NCBI GenBank assembly: GCA_041915365.1
Contig: JAYSBP010000008.1
Location: 1 to 64,000 of the forward strand
Direction of reading: 5' to 3'
DNA length: 64,000 bases
DNA from: UBA6016 sp041915365
GTDB lineage: Bacteria > Campylobacterota > Campylobacteria > Campylobacterales > UBA6016
Positions 1-8,639 of this stretch are shown here, piece by piece. The position numbers and the translations under genes were made by a program. The notes beneath the pieces were generated by a model. That model ran no database searches and was not told the DNA's origin. It saw only the letters and a list, made by a program, of their open reading frames with translations. The first letter of the stretch is position 1; the number at the start of each line of letters is the position of its first letter.

Positions 1-1520
1 ATATTTACCTAAAAATTTTTGAGGAGTTCGAGGCTCAAAAGGACGAGTGTGGGTTTCTTGGGTTTAATGATCTCTTGATAAAGGCTTCAAAAGCTTGCGA
101 AGATGGGAAAATAAACGGATTTTTTGAGGTGCTCGTGGATGAATATCAAGACACAAATAATCTACAGCATCATCTTGTTGAATCTGTAAATCCAAAATCA
201 CTTTTTTGCGTTGGAGACTACGACCAGAGTATATACGGCTTCAATGGTGCAAATATATCTATCATAGCTGGATTTGGAGAGAGTAAAGAGAATGCAAACG
301 TATATACGCTAACCAAAAACTACCGTTCAACCTCAAAAATACTTCAAGTCGCAGACAAAGCAATCAGGCATAATGACAGAATATATCCAAAGAGCCTTGA
401 GGTCGTAAGGATGGAGGAGGCACATCCGCCTAGGCTACTTATATTTGATGAGGTGTTTGACCAATACAAAAAAATAGCGGATTTGATTAGGGAGTCAAGG
501 ACGAACTTTGATGATATGGCTGTTTTGTTTCGTAATAACTCCTCCGCCGATGGAATAGAAGCGTCGTTAAGGGAACACGGTATAAAGTGCAAACGAAAAG
601 GTGGAGTTGGATTTTTTGAGGCAAAAGAGGTAAAGGCGATACTTGATATTCTGACCCTCTCTATCAATCCAAAAGACATACTTGCCTTTATAAATGTTTT
701 TGAATACGCAAGCGGAGTAGGGGCGGCAACGGCAAAAGAGTTGTGCGATGCGCTTACACTGCTCGGCGGAGGCTCGATTATCAATGGACTTTTCCATCCA
801 GACCCAAATGTCAAAAATCCGTTTGAGAAGCGAAAACATGAAGTTGGGTTATTTGACGATTTTTTTGAGCTTGGAAGCATTAGCCGTTTTCGTGAGCTTG
901 GGCTAGAGGAGGGTGTGCTCTCAAATCCGGCACTCAAGCATCCAAAGCTAGGCAGTGATGCCGCAATATTTTTTGGCGAGTTTTATACGTTAATGCACAG
1001 ACTGACAAAAATAAAAAATCCAAAAAACGCCGTGGACATCATAAAATCAAGCAAGCTTTACGATGACATAAAAACGGTACTTGCTAGACGCAGGGCAACT
1101 GCAAAAGATAAGAGCGTAGATACAAAAGAGCTAGAAAAAGCTCTTGAACGGATAGATAGAAAAAATTATCTACTCTCAAATCTAGCTTCTCACTATGATG
1201 ATAAGGCCGGTTTTTTGAATGCCATGGTGCTCGGGGCAAGCGAAATGAGCGAGGGTGAAGGGGTTAATCTGCTTACGGTGCACGCCTCTAAGGGGCTTGA
1301 GTTCAAAGAGGTGTATGTCATAGACCTAATGGACGGGAGATTTCCAAATAGAAAGCTAATAGCAAAAGGCTCTAGCGTAGAAGAAGAGAGGAGGCTCTTT
1401 TATGTTGCGGTTACGAGAGCCAAAGACCGCCTAACCCTCTCTTATGCAAAATATGACAGAATCAAAAAAACAAGCTATGAGCCGTCTCAATTTCTCAAAG
1501 AGGGTGGAATGCTTAGCTAG
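1..1520 (+). CDS. uvrD: UvrD/PcrA-family superfamily I DNA helicase (5' truncated)
   Basis: ATP-dependent 3'-5' DNA helicase of the UvrD/Rep/PcrA group, acting in repair and in replication restart. The reading frame is open from base 3, so the N-terminus with the Walker A motif lies outside the window. Visible motifs in order are the Walker B box VDEYQDTN, motif III around VGDYDQSIYGFNGA, motif IV around KNYRST, motif V LLTVHASKGLEF and motif VI EERRLFYVAVTRAKDR. The C-terminus appears intact and ends in TAG. It converges on the ctsF-like gene with only 9 bp between stops. The family is certain; the choice between UvrD, PcrA and Rep is not resolvable here. Confidence 0.93.
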   Translation, partial: IYLKIFEEFEAQKDECGFLGFNDLLIKASKACEDGKINGFFEVLVDEYQDTNNLQHHLVESVNPKSLFCVGDYDQSIYGFNGANISIIAGFGESKENANVYTLTKNYRSTSKILQVADKAIRHNDRIYPKSLEVVRMEEAHPPRLLIFDEVFDQYKKIADLIRESRTNFDDMAVLFRNNSSADGIEASLREHGIKCKRKGGVGFFEAKEVKAILDILTLSINPKDILAFINVFEYASGVGAATAKELCDALTLLGGGSIINGLFHPDPNVKNPFEKRKHEVGLFDDFFELGSISRFRELGLEEGVLSNPALKHPKLGSDAAIFFGEFYTLMHRLTKIKNPKNAVDIIKSSKLYDDIKTVLARRRATAKDKSVDTKELEKALERIDRKNYLLSNLASHYDDKAGFLNAMVLGASEMSEGEGVNLLTVHASKGLEFKEVYVIDLMDGRFPNRKLIAKGSSVEEERRLFYVAVTRAKDRLTLSYAKYDRIKKTSYEPSQFLKEGGMLS

Positions 1521-1529
1521 GCTTTTGAG

Positions 1530-2774
1530 TTAGTGTTTTTTGACTACTTGCGCCATATCCCACATCGGCATAAATATTCCAAGAGCCAGCAAGAGAACGA
1601 AACCTGCTATTCCACCGATAAGCAGAGGCTCTATAGCGGCCGATAGCCCATCCATCTTATTTTGGAATTTTTGGCGATAGTAATCTGCGGTTTTGTCAAG
1701 CATTGTATTGAGGCTTCCGCTTTGTTCTCCTGCGCTAAGCATTTGTATAATCATATTTTCATATATTCCGGTCTCTTTTAGCGCCGCAGTTAGGGATAAT
1801 CCTCTTTGGACATTGAGACCGACAGTCATTAACTGTGTTCTGATATAGCTATTTTCCACCCCTTTTGTAGAGACGCTTAGCGCCTCTATGACAGGTAGCC
1901 CTGCCTTGCTTAGCTCTTTGAATACTATGGTAAATCTACTCACAAGTCCAAGTCTTAGTAGTATTCCGACTATTGGTGCTTTCAGTAGGTATCTATCTAC
2001 CTCGAGTTTGATTTTGTCACTTGTGCTATATAGATATTTGACGCTATAAAATGACATAACCAAGACGATAAGTAAAAAAAGACCGTAATGGCTCAAAAAC
2101 CACTCCATGCCAAGAAGTATTTTTGTAGGTATAGGTAGGTCTGCTTTGAATTTTTCAAATACTGTTTTGAACTTTGGCACAACGACCAAAATCAAAATAG
2201 TAAAGGCTATTGCCATCGCTATGACAACAGAGATTGGGTAGCGAAGGGCTTTTTTGATTTTCTCTCTATTGCTACGAACCTCTTCTAGTATCTCGGCTAG
2301 CGTGTCTAGAGATTCGGACATTGTCCCCGTCCGCTCGCCAAGCTCAAGCATTGTGATAGTCAGTTTTCCTACATCTTTTTCAAATTGCGTCATCGAGTGA
2401 GATAGGCTAAGCCCCGCATTAATATCGTTGAGATTTTGGGTTAGTATTTCACGCAGTCTGTCGTTTTCGGTCGCCGCTATCGCCTCTTGCAAAATATCGG
2501 TAAAAGATAGTCCCGCATTTGCCATAACAGCCATTTGCCTAACCGCACTTATGAGGGCGTCATTTGTAACTTTCTTTTTTCCAAAAGCGGCTTGAAGCTT
2601 ATCTAACGATAGACTCTCAAAGAGTGGAGCGCTTACCTCTTTGGTCTTTATGACTCTGTAGCCCATATTGTCTTTTGCAATAACCAAAGCCTCTACTTTT
2701 GAGCCGGCTTTTATTACTTTTTTGAACCTTTTACCGCCCTGTAAGTACTCTATTTCGAAATATTTTTGCGCCAT
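1530..2774 (-). CDS. ctsF: CtsF/GspF/PilC-like inner-membrane platform protein
   Basis: Polytopic inner-membrane platform protein of a type II secretion/type IV pilus-like machine. At 414 residues it has the normal GspF/PilC length. It contains two repeated T2SSF domains (roughly residues 70-195 and 270-395) and hydrophobic segments at about 181-200, 227-247 and 385-407. It is the last gene of the long minus-strand run and starts 12 bp after the GspE-like ATPase gene, its expected partner. By family and gene order it matches CtsF, which C. jejuni needs for natural transformation. The specific role here is inferred from synteny. Confidence 0.9.
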   Translation of the reverse strand: MAQKYFEIEYLQGGKRFKKVIKAGSKVEALVIAKDNMGYRVIKTKEVSAPLFESLSLDKLQAAFGKKKVTNDALISAVRQMAVMANAGLSFTDILQEAIAATENDRLREILTQNLNDINAGLSLSHSMTQFEKDVGKLTITMLELGERTGTMSESLDTLAEILEEVRSNREKIKKALRYPISVVIAMAIAFTILILVVVPKFKTVFEKFKADLPIPTKILLGMEWFLSHYGLFLLIVLVMSFYSVKYLYSTSDKIKLEVDRYLLKAPIVGILLRLGLVSRFTIVFKELSKAGLPVIEALSVSTKGVENSYIRTQLMTVGLNVQRGLSLTAALKETGIYENMIIQMLSAGEQSGSLNTMLDKTADYYRQKFQNKMDGLSAAIEPLLIGGIAGFVLLLALGIFMPMWDMAQVVKKH

Positions 2775-2786
2775 GTTTTATTTCCG

Positions 2787-4448
2787 TTACAGCCTTGCGA
2801 CTCTGTAGACCTCTTCTAGGGTCGTAATACCGCTTGCCGCACGTCTAACACCGTCATAAAGCATAGGCTCAAAACCGCTATGGTGTGCCATTTGTTGGAT
2901 TTCGTGTTTTGAGACGTTACGAGCTATCGCCGCCGCCATGTTATCCGTGATAGAAAGCACCTCTGTTATCATCTCTCTTCCTAAATACCCTGTATTGGCG
3001 CACTTGTCACATCCAACCGCCTTGTAAAAAGTATATTCGGACGGCAGATATGCTTCTATTGGCTTTAGAGCCGAATCGGATACGTTTGTTGTCTCTTTGC
3101 AATGCGGACATAGCTTTCGTATAAGTCTTTGAGCCTCGACTGCTATTAGGGATGGGCCGACAAGATAGGGCTCTATTCCCATATCAACCATCCTTGTGAC
3201 GGCGCTTATCGCATCGTTTGTATGGAGGGTAGATAGGACAAGGTGTCCGGTGAGCGCCGCTTGAACGGCTATTTTTAGCGTCTCTTGGTCCCTTATCTCA
3301 CCCACCATGATAATATCCGGGTCTTGCCTTAGGATGGAGCGGAGAGCGGAGGCAAAAGTAAGCCCAGCTCTTTCATGCACCTGTACCTGCTGCACCATAT
3401 TTATTTTGTACTCGACAGGGTCTTCTACAGTAATTATTTTTTTATCGACACCTTTTATCGCATTTAGGGCGGCGTATAGCGTTGTGGTTTTACCGCTCCC
3501 AGTAGGTCCGGTAACTAGGATAATTCCATGCGGTGTTTTGAGTGCGGATGAGAATTTACGGAAGTTGTTTTTGTACATACCCAAATCTTCTAGGTTTATA
3601 AGTACTTTTGCCTTGTCTAGTATTCTCATAACAATAGATTCTCCGTATGTCGTAGGCAAAGTGGAGAGCCTGAAGTCATACTCTTTTGCCCCGCTCACAA
3701 GCGAAAACCTCCCGTCTTGCGGCTTTCTTTTTTCTGCTATATCCAGAGCGCCCAGTAGTTTTATCCTAGATGCAAGAGGTGGATAAATATCCGCATCAAA
3801 AGTGAAGCTCTCTTTCAAGATGCCATCTATCCTTGTCCTGACTATACAGTGCTTTTCTGTCGGCTCTATATGTATGTCGCTTCCTCTAGCATATATGGCA
3901 CTCTCAACTATGATGTTGATTAGTTTTAGTATGCTTGAAGCCTCAGAGCCGTCACCGGCAGTTGACTGGGCTATCTCTTTTCTTATCTCACCGGTTAAAT
4001 CCCTAATACTTTCATTTATCTCGTATTGTCTTATGTATTTTTCGAGAAGTACGGGATTCGAGCCGACTACTTTTAGTATCTTTTTTGGGAACATCCTCTG
4101 TATTGCGTCTTGAGACGTTAGGTCGAGTGGGTCTTTAAATGTGAATACTACATTGAGGTCATCCTCTTTTATCGGGAAAGTGCCGTATTTTTTGAGCGTT
4201 TGACCACCGACCTTTGCGGCTAGTTTTGAGTCTGTGTCGGTACCGGCTAGGTCTATGTATTCAAAACCCTGCTGCTCACTAAGAACCCTAAAGACCTGAT
4301 CTTCATTCAAGTATCCTCTGTCTATCAAGACCTGACCGACTCTTACGCCACTTTTTTGCGCCTCTTCAAGACATGAGTCAAACTCTTCTTGTGATACAAG
4401 CCCTTTTTGGAGTAGTAAGTCGCCAAGTTTTACTTTTTGCACCAACAT
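2787..4448 (-). CDS. ctsE: CtsE/GspE/PilB-type secretion ATPase
   Basis: Hexameric traffic ATPase that would power pseudopilus assembly. The 553 residues comprise a GspE N-terminal domain (about 1-150) and the catalytic domain. The Walker A motif GPTGSGKT is at 314-321, the Asp box/Walker B around PDIIMVGEIRD at 377-387, and the His box at LVLSTLHTND. A zinc-binding tetracysteine (C447, C450, C480, C483) is typical of GspE/PilB assembly ATPases and is absent from PilT. It lies between the TPR gene and ctsF with 12-bp gaps on each side. No PilT-like retraction ATPase is visible in the cluster. Confidence 0.93.
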   Translation of the reverse strand: MLVQKVKLGDLLLQKGLVSQEEFDSCLEEAQKSGVRVGQVLIDRGYLNEDQVFRVLSEQQGFEYIDLAGTDTDSKLAAKVGGQTLKKYGTFPIKEDDLNVVFTFKDPLDLTSQDAIQRMFPKKILKVVGSNPVLLEKYIRQYEINESIRDLTGEIRKEIAQSTAGDGSEASSILKLINIIVESAIYARGSDIHIEPTEKHCIVRTRIDGILKESFTFDADIYPPLASRIKLLGALDIAEKRKPQDGRFSLVSGAKEYDFRLSTLPTTYGESIVMRILDKAKVLINLEDLGMYKNNFRKFSSALKTPHGIILVTGPTGSGKTTTLYAALNAIKGVDKKIITVEDPVEYKINMVQQVQVHERAGLTFASALRSILRQDPDIIMVGEIRDQETLKIAVQAALTGHLVLSTLHTNDAISAVTRMVDMGIEPYLVGPSLIAVEAQRLIRKLCPHCKETTNVSDSALKPIEAYLPSEYTFYKAVGCDKCANTGYLGREMITEVLSITDNMAAAIARNVSKHEIQQMAHHSGFEPMLYDGVRRAASGITTLEEVYRVARL

Positions 4449-4460
4449 ATTCAGATTTTC

Positions 4461-5201
4461 CTATAGTTCGTTATTTTTTATTTGGTTTATCGTTGCTCTT
4501 ACGGCTTCGGAGTTATTTGTATTTGCGAAGTTCTCCAAGGCATTAACGGCGTCTTGTTTTTTTCCTAGCTTATAGCTTGATTTGGCGAACAGTATCCAAG
4601 ATTTCTCAGTTTTTGGGTCAAGATTGTTTGCATTTATCGCCCATTTGAGAGCTTTTGGATAATTACCTTGCTTGTAAAATATTTCAGACAGTGATATTGC
4701 CGTTGCTGCCTCTGGATTTTTATTGTATCTGGACGCTAGCAAGTCTATTTGGTCCGCCGATTTTGTCTCTATGGTTATCTTTGGAGGCGTGTGCTGCTGT
4801 TTTGATTGAATTGTTTGTTGTTGCGGTTGTTTGATTGGCTGCTGTGCTACCGTCTTATTTTGCTCTGTTGGCTGATAGCTTTTGAACTCATCTTTTTTTT
4901 CATCTGGAGATATGATGACTATCTCTTTTTGAATCGGCTGAGTCTGATATGACGCAAAATTTGAAAGAGGTTGCAATGGTTGCGTTTGGTTGACTTCTAC
5001 TTGTTTTGTTGCGTTGTTTTGCGCTGTCAAGTTCGCCTCGCTTTGTGTCTGCGCCGTATTTTTTGGGGCAAATATTGCGTATGCAATTCCAAAAGAGACA
5101 GCCGAGACAACCACGAAAGATAGAGCAAGGGTTCCAAATTTTTTATATTTTTGCCTTTTGTAGCTAATCCACCTTTTTTCTAGGTCGTTCAAATCATACA
5201 T
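4461..5201 (-). CDS. Single-pass membrane protein with periplasmic TPRs in the cts cluster
   Basis: A 246-residue protein with a short basic cytoplasmic N-terminus, one transmembrane helix at about 23-44, a Gln/Thr-rich low-complexity linker (about 50-140) and a C-terminal region resembling TPRs (about 145-240). The topology suggests that the TPRs face the periplasm. It sits between the AAA ATPase gene (8-bp overlap) and the GspE gene, which is where C. jejuni carries ctsX, and MSHA-type pilus loci carry a comparable TPR protein (MshN). I infer a structural or assembly role in the uptake machine. Sequence alone does not prove orthology to CtsX. Confidence 0.8.
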   Translation of the reverse strand: MYDLNDLEKRWISYKRQKYKKFGTLALSFVVVSAVSFGIAYAIFAPKNTAQTQSEANLTAQNNATKQVEVNQTQPLQPLSNFASYQTQPIQKEIVIISPDEKKDEFKSYQPTEQNKTVAQQPIKQPQQQTIQSKQQHTPPKITIETKSADQIDLLASRYNKNPEAATAISLSEIFYKQGNYPKALKWAINANNLDPKTEKSWILFAKSSYKLGKKQDAVNALENFANTNNSEAVRATINQIKNNEL

Positions 5202-6024
5202 TTATGTACCCACCTTCTATTGCCACCATCTCTATATGTTTTTGTTTGAATTCTTTGTAGTTTAGCTCGGATGGTCTCTCTTTTTCGACAAACTCATAAA
5301 AGTCCAAAAGCTTGTACATAAACTTCATAGTCTCTCTAATATTTCCATTTGTGAAGCGGTGTATGAGCGTATAGCTTTTGCTTGAAAACATTGAGAGCAG
5401 CTGGTGCAATTCTTTTGAGAGAAGCTTGCGCTCGACAAAAAATCTAAGCTCATCTTTTGTTAGTGGATTTAGCTCCACACTTTCCCATATTCTACTTTGA
5501 AAATGTGCTTTAGCTATCAGATGCTCTTCGTCTATTTTGTGCAGGGCGACCACGAACTTAAATATTTTTGTATCTGATAGAAGTCTTATATACTCCATCT
5601 CTTTTTCTTCGTATAGCTGAGCCTCATCAAGGAAAACCAAAAAAGTATCCTTTTCAAACGTCGATTCAAAAAGCTCCATCAGCTCAAAAAAAGTAGGCTC
5701 TAGCGGGAGTTTTTTGTCTGAGCTTGCTTTGAATATTCTGATAAGCTCTTCAGTTCGCATAAAAGTAGGAGTAGGGTAGTAGAGTATCTTCCCTTTTTCA
5801 CGTTTTATATTTGCGCATAGTCTACGCACCATCGCCGTCTTGCCGCTACCGGGATACCCATACAAAAGGATGATTTTTAGCGGTTTTTCTATTGTACTTA
5901 GAAGCTTTTTGTAAGCCTCTTTTACGCCATCTATGAGTATATATTCGTTTTCATTGTCTGCAAAATTTCTATTTTCATCGACGAAAAGCTCTTTGGCGAC
6001 TGTGAAATTACTTTTCGATGTCAC
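5194..6024 (-). CDS. ctsP: CtsP/ExeA/MshM-like AAA ATPase
   Basis: A 276-residue soluble AAA-type ATPase of the ExeA/MshM group. The Walker A motif GYPGSGKT lies at 56-63 and a Walker B FLVFLDEAQ lies near residue 135. Relatives in other systems help secretin assembly or pilus biogenesis. C. jejuni CtsP is a nucleotide-binding protein needed for transformation. The start overlaps the secretin gene end by 17 bp and the stop overlaps the TPR gene by 8 bp, which indicates translational coupling. No peptidoglycan-binding or transmembrane segment follows the ATPase domain, unlike in Aeromonas ExeA. Confidence 0.85.
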   Translation of the reverse strand: MTSKSNFTVAKELFVDENRNFADNENEYILIDGVKEAYKKLLSTIEKPLKIILLYGYPGSGKTAMVRRLCANIKREKGKILYYPTPTFMRTEELIRIFKASSDKKLPLEPTFFELMELFESTFEKDTFLVFLDEAQLYEEKEMEYIRLLSDTKIFKFVVALHKIDEEHLIAKAHFQSRIWESVELNPLTKDELRFFVERKLLSKELHQLLSMFSSKSYTLIHRFTNGNIRETMKFMYKLLDFYEFVEKERPSELNYKEFKQKHIEMVAIEGGYINV

Positions 6025-7651
6025 TTTTGTATCCGAGCTGTTTTAGTGTTAGCGGTTTGTCTTTTTTGACGATGTGAGGCGTAATTACTATTACCATCTC
6101 TTCCATTACCTTGCTATCCACATCTTGTTTGAAGAGATACCCAAGCACTGGAATATCGCCCAAAAGCGGCACTTTTTTTGTATCCGTGCCCACTGTATCT
6201 TTGATGAGTCCGCCTAGAATTATCCTCTCTCCATCCGCCACTTTGACTATTGAGGATAGCTGTTTTAAGGCTATATTTGGAGCCATGCTATAGGCTACGC
6301 CTGCCACTTGTACCGTCTGAAGCGGGCAGTTTGTTGTGATGCAAGCGCTAGATGTCGGATTTATCTTTAGCAGTATATTTGTGTCGTCCATTATCTCTGG
6401 CGTTATATCTAGTGCCACACCAACATTTAGCGGTATCGTCTCTACGCTTGGATTTGTAGCCCCTGTCGTCGCAGTGGCGCTAGTACCGCCGGATACTTTC
6501 GGATAAAAGATAACATCGCCCGACATGATAAGGGCAGGCTGGCTATTTAGCGTCATCACCTTTGGATTTGATACTGTTTTGACGTCGCCTTGCGTTCTAA
6601 GGAATTTCACAAAGTCAGTCAAGTCTACGCCGCCGCCGACTCTAAAATATTGTGCTAAACCACCACCGCCGGTAGTGGCTGATGTAATTACTCCAGATGT
6701 CGTATCTATCGTTGGGGTATTGCGTGTGCTGAGGCTTCCGTATGACGCAGTTACCGCCACGGCACTATATAGTTTACTCCAATCTATCCCCGTGGTGTTT
6801 GTCTTATTGAGTGTGACGGACAGTATCTGCACATCGATAAATACTTGCCTATGTAGTCTATCAATAACAGTATCGATGTATTTTTGCACGTCTGATATTT
6901 GTTGTTTAGAGGCTGTAACCGTAACTAGTCCAGCTTGGGCATTAATAACGATGGCATTGCTGTCTATATCAAGAGATTCACTCCTTTTGGCATTTGCCTT
7001 AGATTCCAAATCTTGAAATACACCGACACCGCCCTTGCTTTGATTTTCACTTTTTAGTTCTACAGATTTTTCTAATTTTGCGAGATGTGGATTTAGTATT
7101 TTTTCTATGTCCTTCTTGAGCTGAATTCAAAAATCTAGCTTTTCTTCTGTCTTGAAAGTGGAGCCGCCAGATGACGAGTTTGGAAGACCACCTTGTGTAA
7201 TTGTAGACGTGGTGCTTTGAGATGCGCCGCCGTTCGACAAAAATGTTGCCTCCGTACTCCTAACAGCTCCTATGTAATCAACCTTGAAAGTTTTAGTAGT
7301 AAATGACGATACCCTTAGTATTCCGTTTTGGTATTCGTAGTCAAGACCGTTTTCCGAGAGTAAAAAGTCAAAAATATCTTTTAGGGTAAAGTCTTTTAGA
7401 TTTATTGTGTTTAACTCTTTTCCAAGGAGCGTATCTGCTGCGCTGTCTTTTACTGCTACACTAAAAGAGCATCTGGAGCTTAGTTGCTCTAGCATTTGTG
7501 ATATTGTAGTCCCTCTTGCTGCGCTGAGGCTACTAAATACCTTATCATCGCAGTTGTTGGCGTATGCCGATGAATATATGGATGTCGCCAGAGCCGCCGC
7601 AAGCATCGTCTTTGAGAGTGAATTTATTTTGCCAATGCCACGGTTATTCAT
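6008..7651 (-). pseudogene. ctsD: CtsD/MshL/PilQ-type outer-membrane secretin, interrupted by an in-frame TGA
   Basis: This gene should encode the outer-membrane secretin pore. The first part (7130-7651, 174 residues) has a signal peptide (about 1-32) and a short STN-type N-domain. A TGA at 7127-7129 then stops it. The same frame is open straight afterwards for 39 codons up to a TTG at 7009 and on through the secretin domain, which includes IILGGLIKD and a PLLGDIPVLGYLF element typical of secretin C-termini. With readthrough the product is 547 residues, a normal MshL length. Without it, the secreted product lacks the whole pore. The remainder shows no other decay and its overlaps with neighbours (17 bp, 4 bp) are intact. 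It could be a recent nonsense mutation, a sequencing error or readthrough. Confidence 0.85.
7127..7129 (-). other. In-frame TGA inside the secretin gene
   Basis: The minus strand reads AAG CTA GAT TTT TGA ATT CAG CTC AAG AAG, with the same open frame on both sides. The residues before the stop are EEKLDF and those after it IQLKKDIEKIL. From memory of MshL/PilQ-like secretins, a Trp commonly follows Asp-Phe at this point, so TGG to TGA (one plus-strand C to T at 7127) is the simplest explanation. The identity of the lost residue is an inference. Confidence 0.85.
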
Positions 7652-8007
7652 CTTATGCCCTTGAATAGATTTAGTATTTTTTGTTTTTTGCCGCTTATTA
7701 GAATGACCCTGTTTTTTTCTATTTTTGCGATTTTATAGTCGTTGACGCTATCACCTATTTTTAGCCACTTATCGTTTATCAGCGCCTTGCCGTCAAAAAT
7801 AGCCTTAAGCACGAATTGCGGAATGATGACGGTTGCATTTGCTTCCAATATCGGCGCCGGTTTTTCAAAAGCGTCACCCGCCGCTGCGATTTGCGCTGGT
7901 GCAACTCCGCTTTTTTGAGACAAAATATTGGCTATTATCGCATCCGCCTCGGAGCAATAAAGGGCTTGAGACACAAGAGCTAGTGCGGCGAATATTTTAA
8001 TTCTCAT
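7648..8007 (-). CDS. ctsR: Small periplasmic PilP/GspC-like protein (CtsR position)
   Basis: A 119-residue exported protein with a signal peptide at about 1-20. The second half (about 75-119), around KALINDKWLKIGD and ending in a run of beta-strands, resembles the small beta domain of PilP/GspC proteins that links inner-membrane parts to the secretin. It overlaps the secretin start by 4 bp and the PilO-like gene by 4 bp. In C. jejuni the gene directly before ctsD is the small exported ctsR. Homology is suggested by size, domain pattern and position rather than by a strong motif. Confidence 0.7.
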   Translation of the reverse strand: MRIKIFAALALVSQALYCSEADAIIANILSQKSGVAPAQIAAAGDAFEKPAPILEANATVIIPQFVLKAIFDGKALINDKWLKIGDSVNDYKIAKIEKNRVILISGKKQKILNLFKGIR

Positions 8008-8639
8008 ATTCCGCTCACTTTAACATTTAGTTTTGCGTTTAGTTTTTCACCGTGCGAGATATTGAGGTCTGAGACGGTTGTAAACATTTCAGAGTTTTCT
8101 ACAGCTCCTACAAAGCCCAAAATTCCCCTAAAAGCTCCGTTAAGCTCCATTCCCAAGGAAAGCTCTTGCTTGAAGATGCCATTTTCTTTTTCGGCTATCG
8201 ATGTTTGCAGCTTTACTATCGTAACCCCGTGTTTTGCCGCATTGATAGTTAGATATTCCATAAAATCCGCTACGTTTTTATCATTTAGATGGATAAAGTC
8301 TATCCCCTGCATGCTATTTGTTACCTGCTCATTTTGGGCTATTTGCTTTTGCAGTTTTATGCTCATTAGCTTGTTGGTATCTTTTATCATTGAAGTTTCT
8401 TGGATGACTTCATTTTTTCTTTTCAAAAATTCTTTTGCGTCGGATATTTCCGATTGAACAGATGCTAGAGCGCTTTTTTTACTAGCTATTTTCTTCTCAC
8501 TAATTGGAATGATAAACTTGTATGACAAAAAGCCAAAAACAAGCAAAGGCATCACAAAAAATATAATCTTTTCACTACCTTTTCTCCCCTCAAATACCTC
8601 GTCTATAGCATCCTGAAGTCGCCCAAAATCAAAACCCAT
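8004..8639 (-). CDS. PilO/GspM-like inner-membrane protein
   Basis: A 211-residue bitopic protein with a short cytoplasmic N-terminus, one transmembrane helix at about 25-44, a coiled coil (about 50-105) and a compact C-terminal alpha/beta domain. This is the PilO/GspM architecture. It lies immediately after the PilM/PilN-like gene (1-bp overlap) and before the PilP-like gene, matching the M-N-O-P-Q order of type IV pilus alignment complexes. It probably forms the periplasmic alignment subcomplex with its upstream partner. The assignment rests on topology and order. Confidence 0.72.
   Translation of the reverse strand: MGFDFGRLQDAIDEVFEGRKGSEKIIFFVMPLLVFGFLSYKFIIPISEKKIASKKSALASVQSEISDAKEFLKRKNEVIQETSMIKDTNKLMSIKLQKQIAQNEQVTNSMQGIDFIHLNDKNVADFMEYLTINAAKHGVTIVKLQTSIAEKENGIFKQELSLGMELNGAFRGILGFVGAVENSEMFTTVSDLNISHGEKLNAKLNVKVSGI

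Noticed and set aside
6008..7009. Secretin C-terminal half as an independent gene starting at TTG 7009
   Set aside because: The product would lack a signal peptide and could not reach the outer membrane. The same frame is open and coding-like for 39 codons upstream of this TTG.
7127..7129. Selenocysteine at the in-frame UGA
   Set aside because: Secretins have no redox Cys or Sec at this point, and I see no convincing SECIS-like hairpin right after the codon.
6008..7651. UGA read as tryptophan throughout the genome (alternative genetic code)
   Set aside because: Many genes here end in TGA exactly where a stop is needed, including rpoN, lptB, pheS, pheT, napL and the YgjP-type gene, often in ATGA, TTGA or GTGA overlaps. 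TGG is also used normally.
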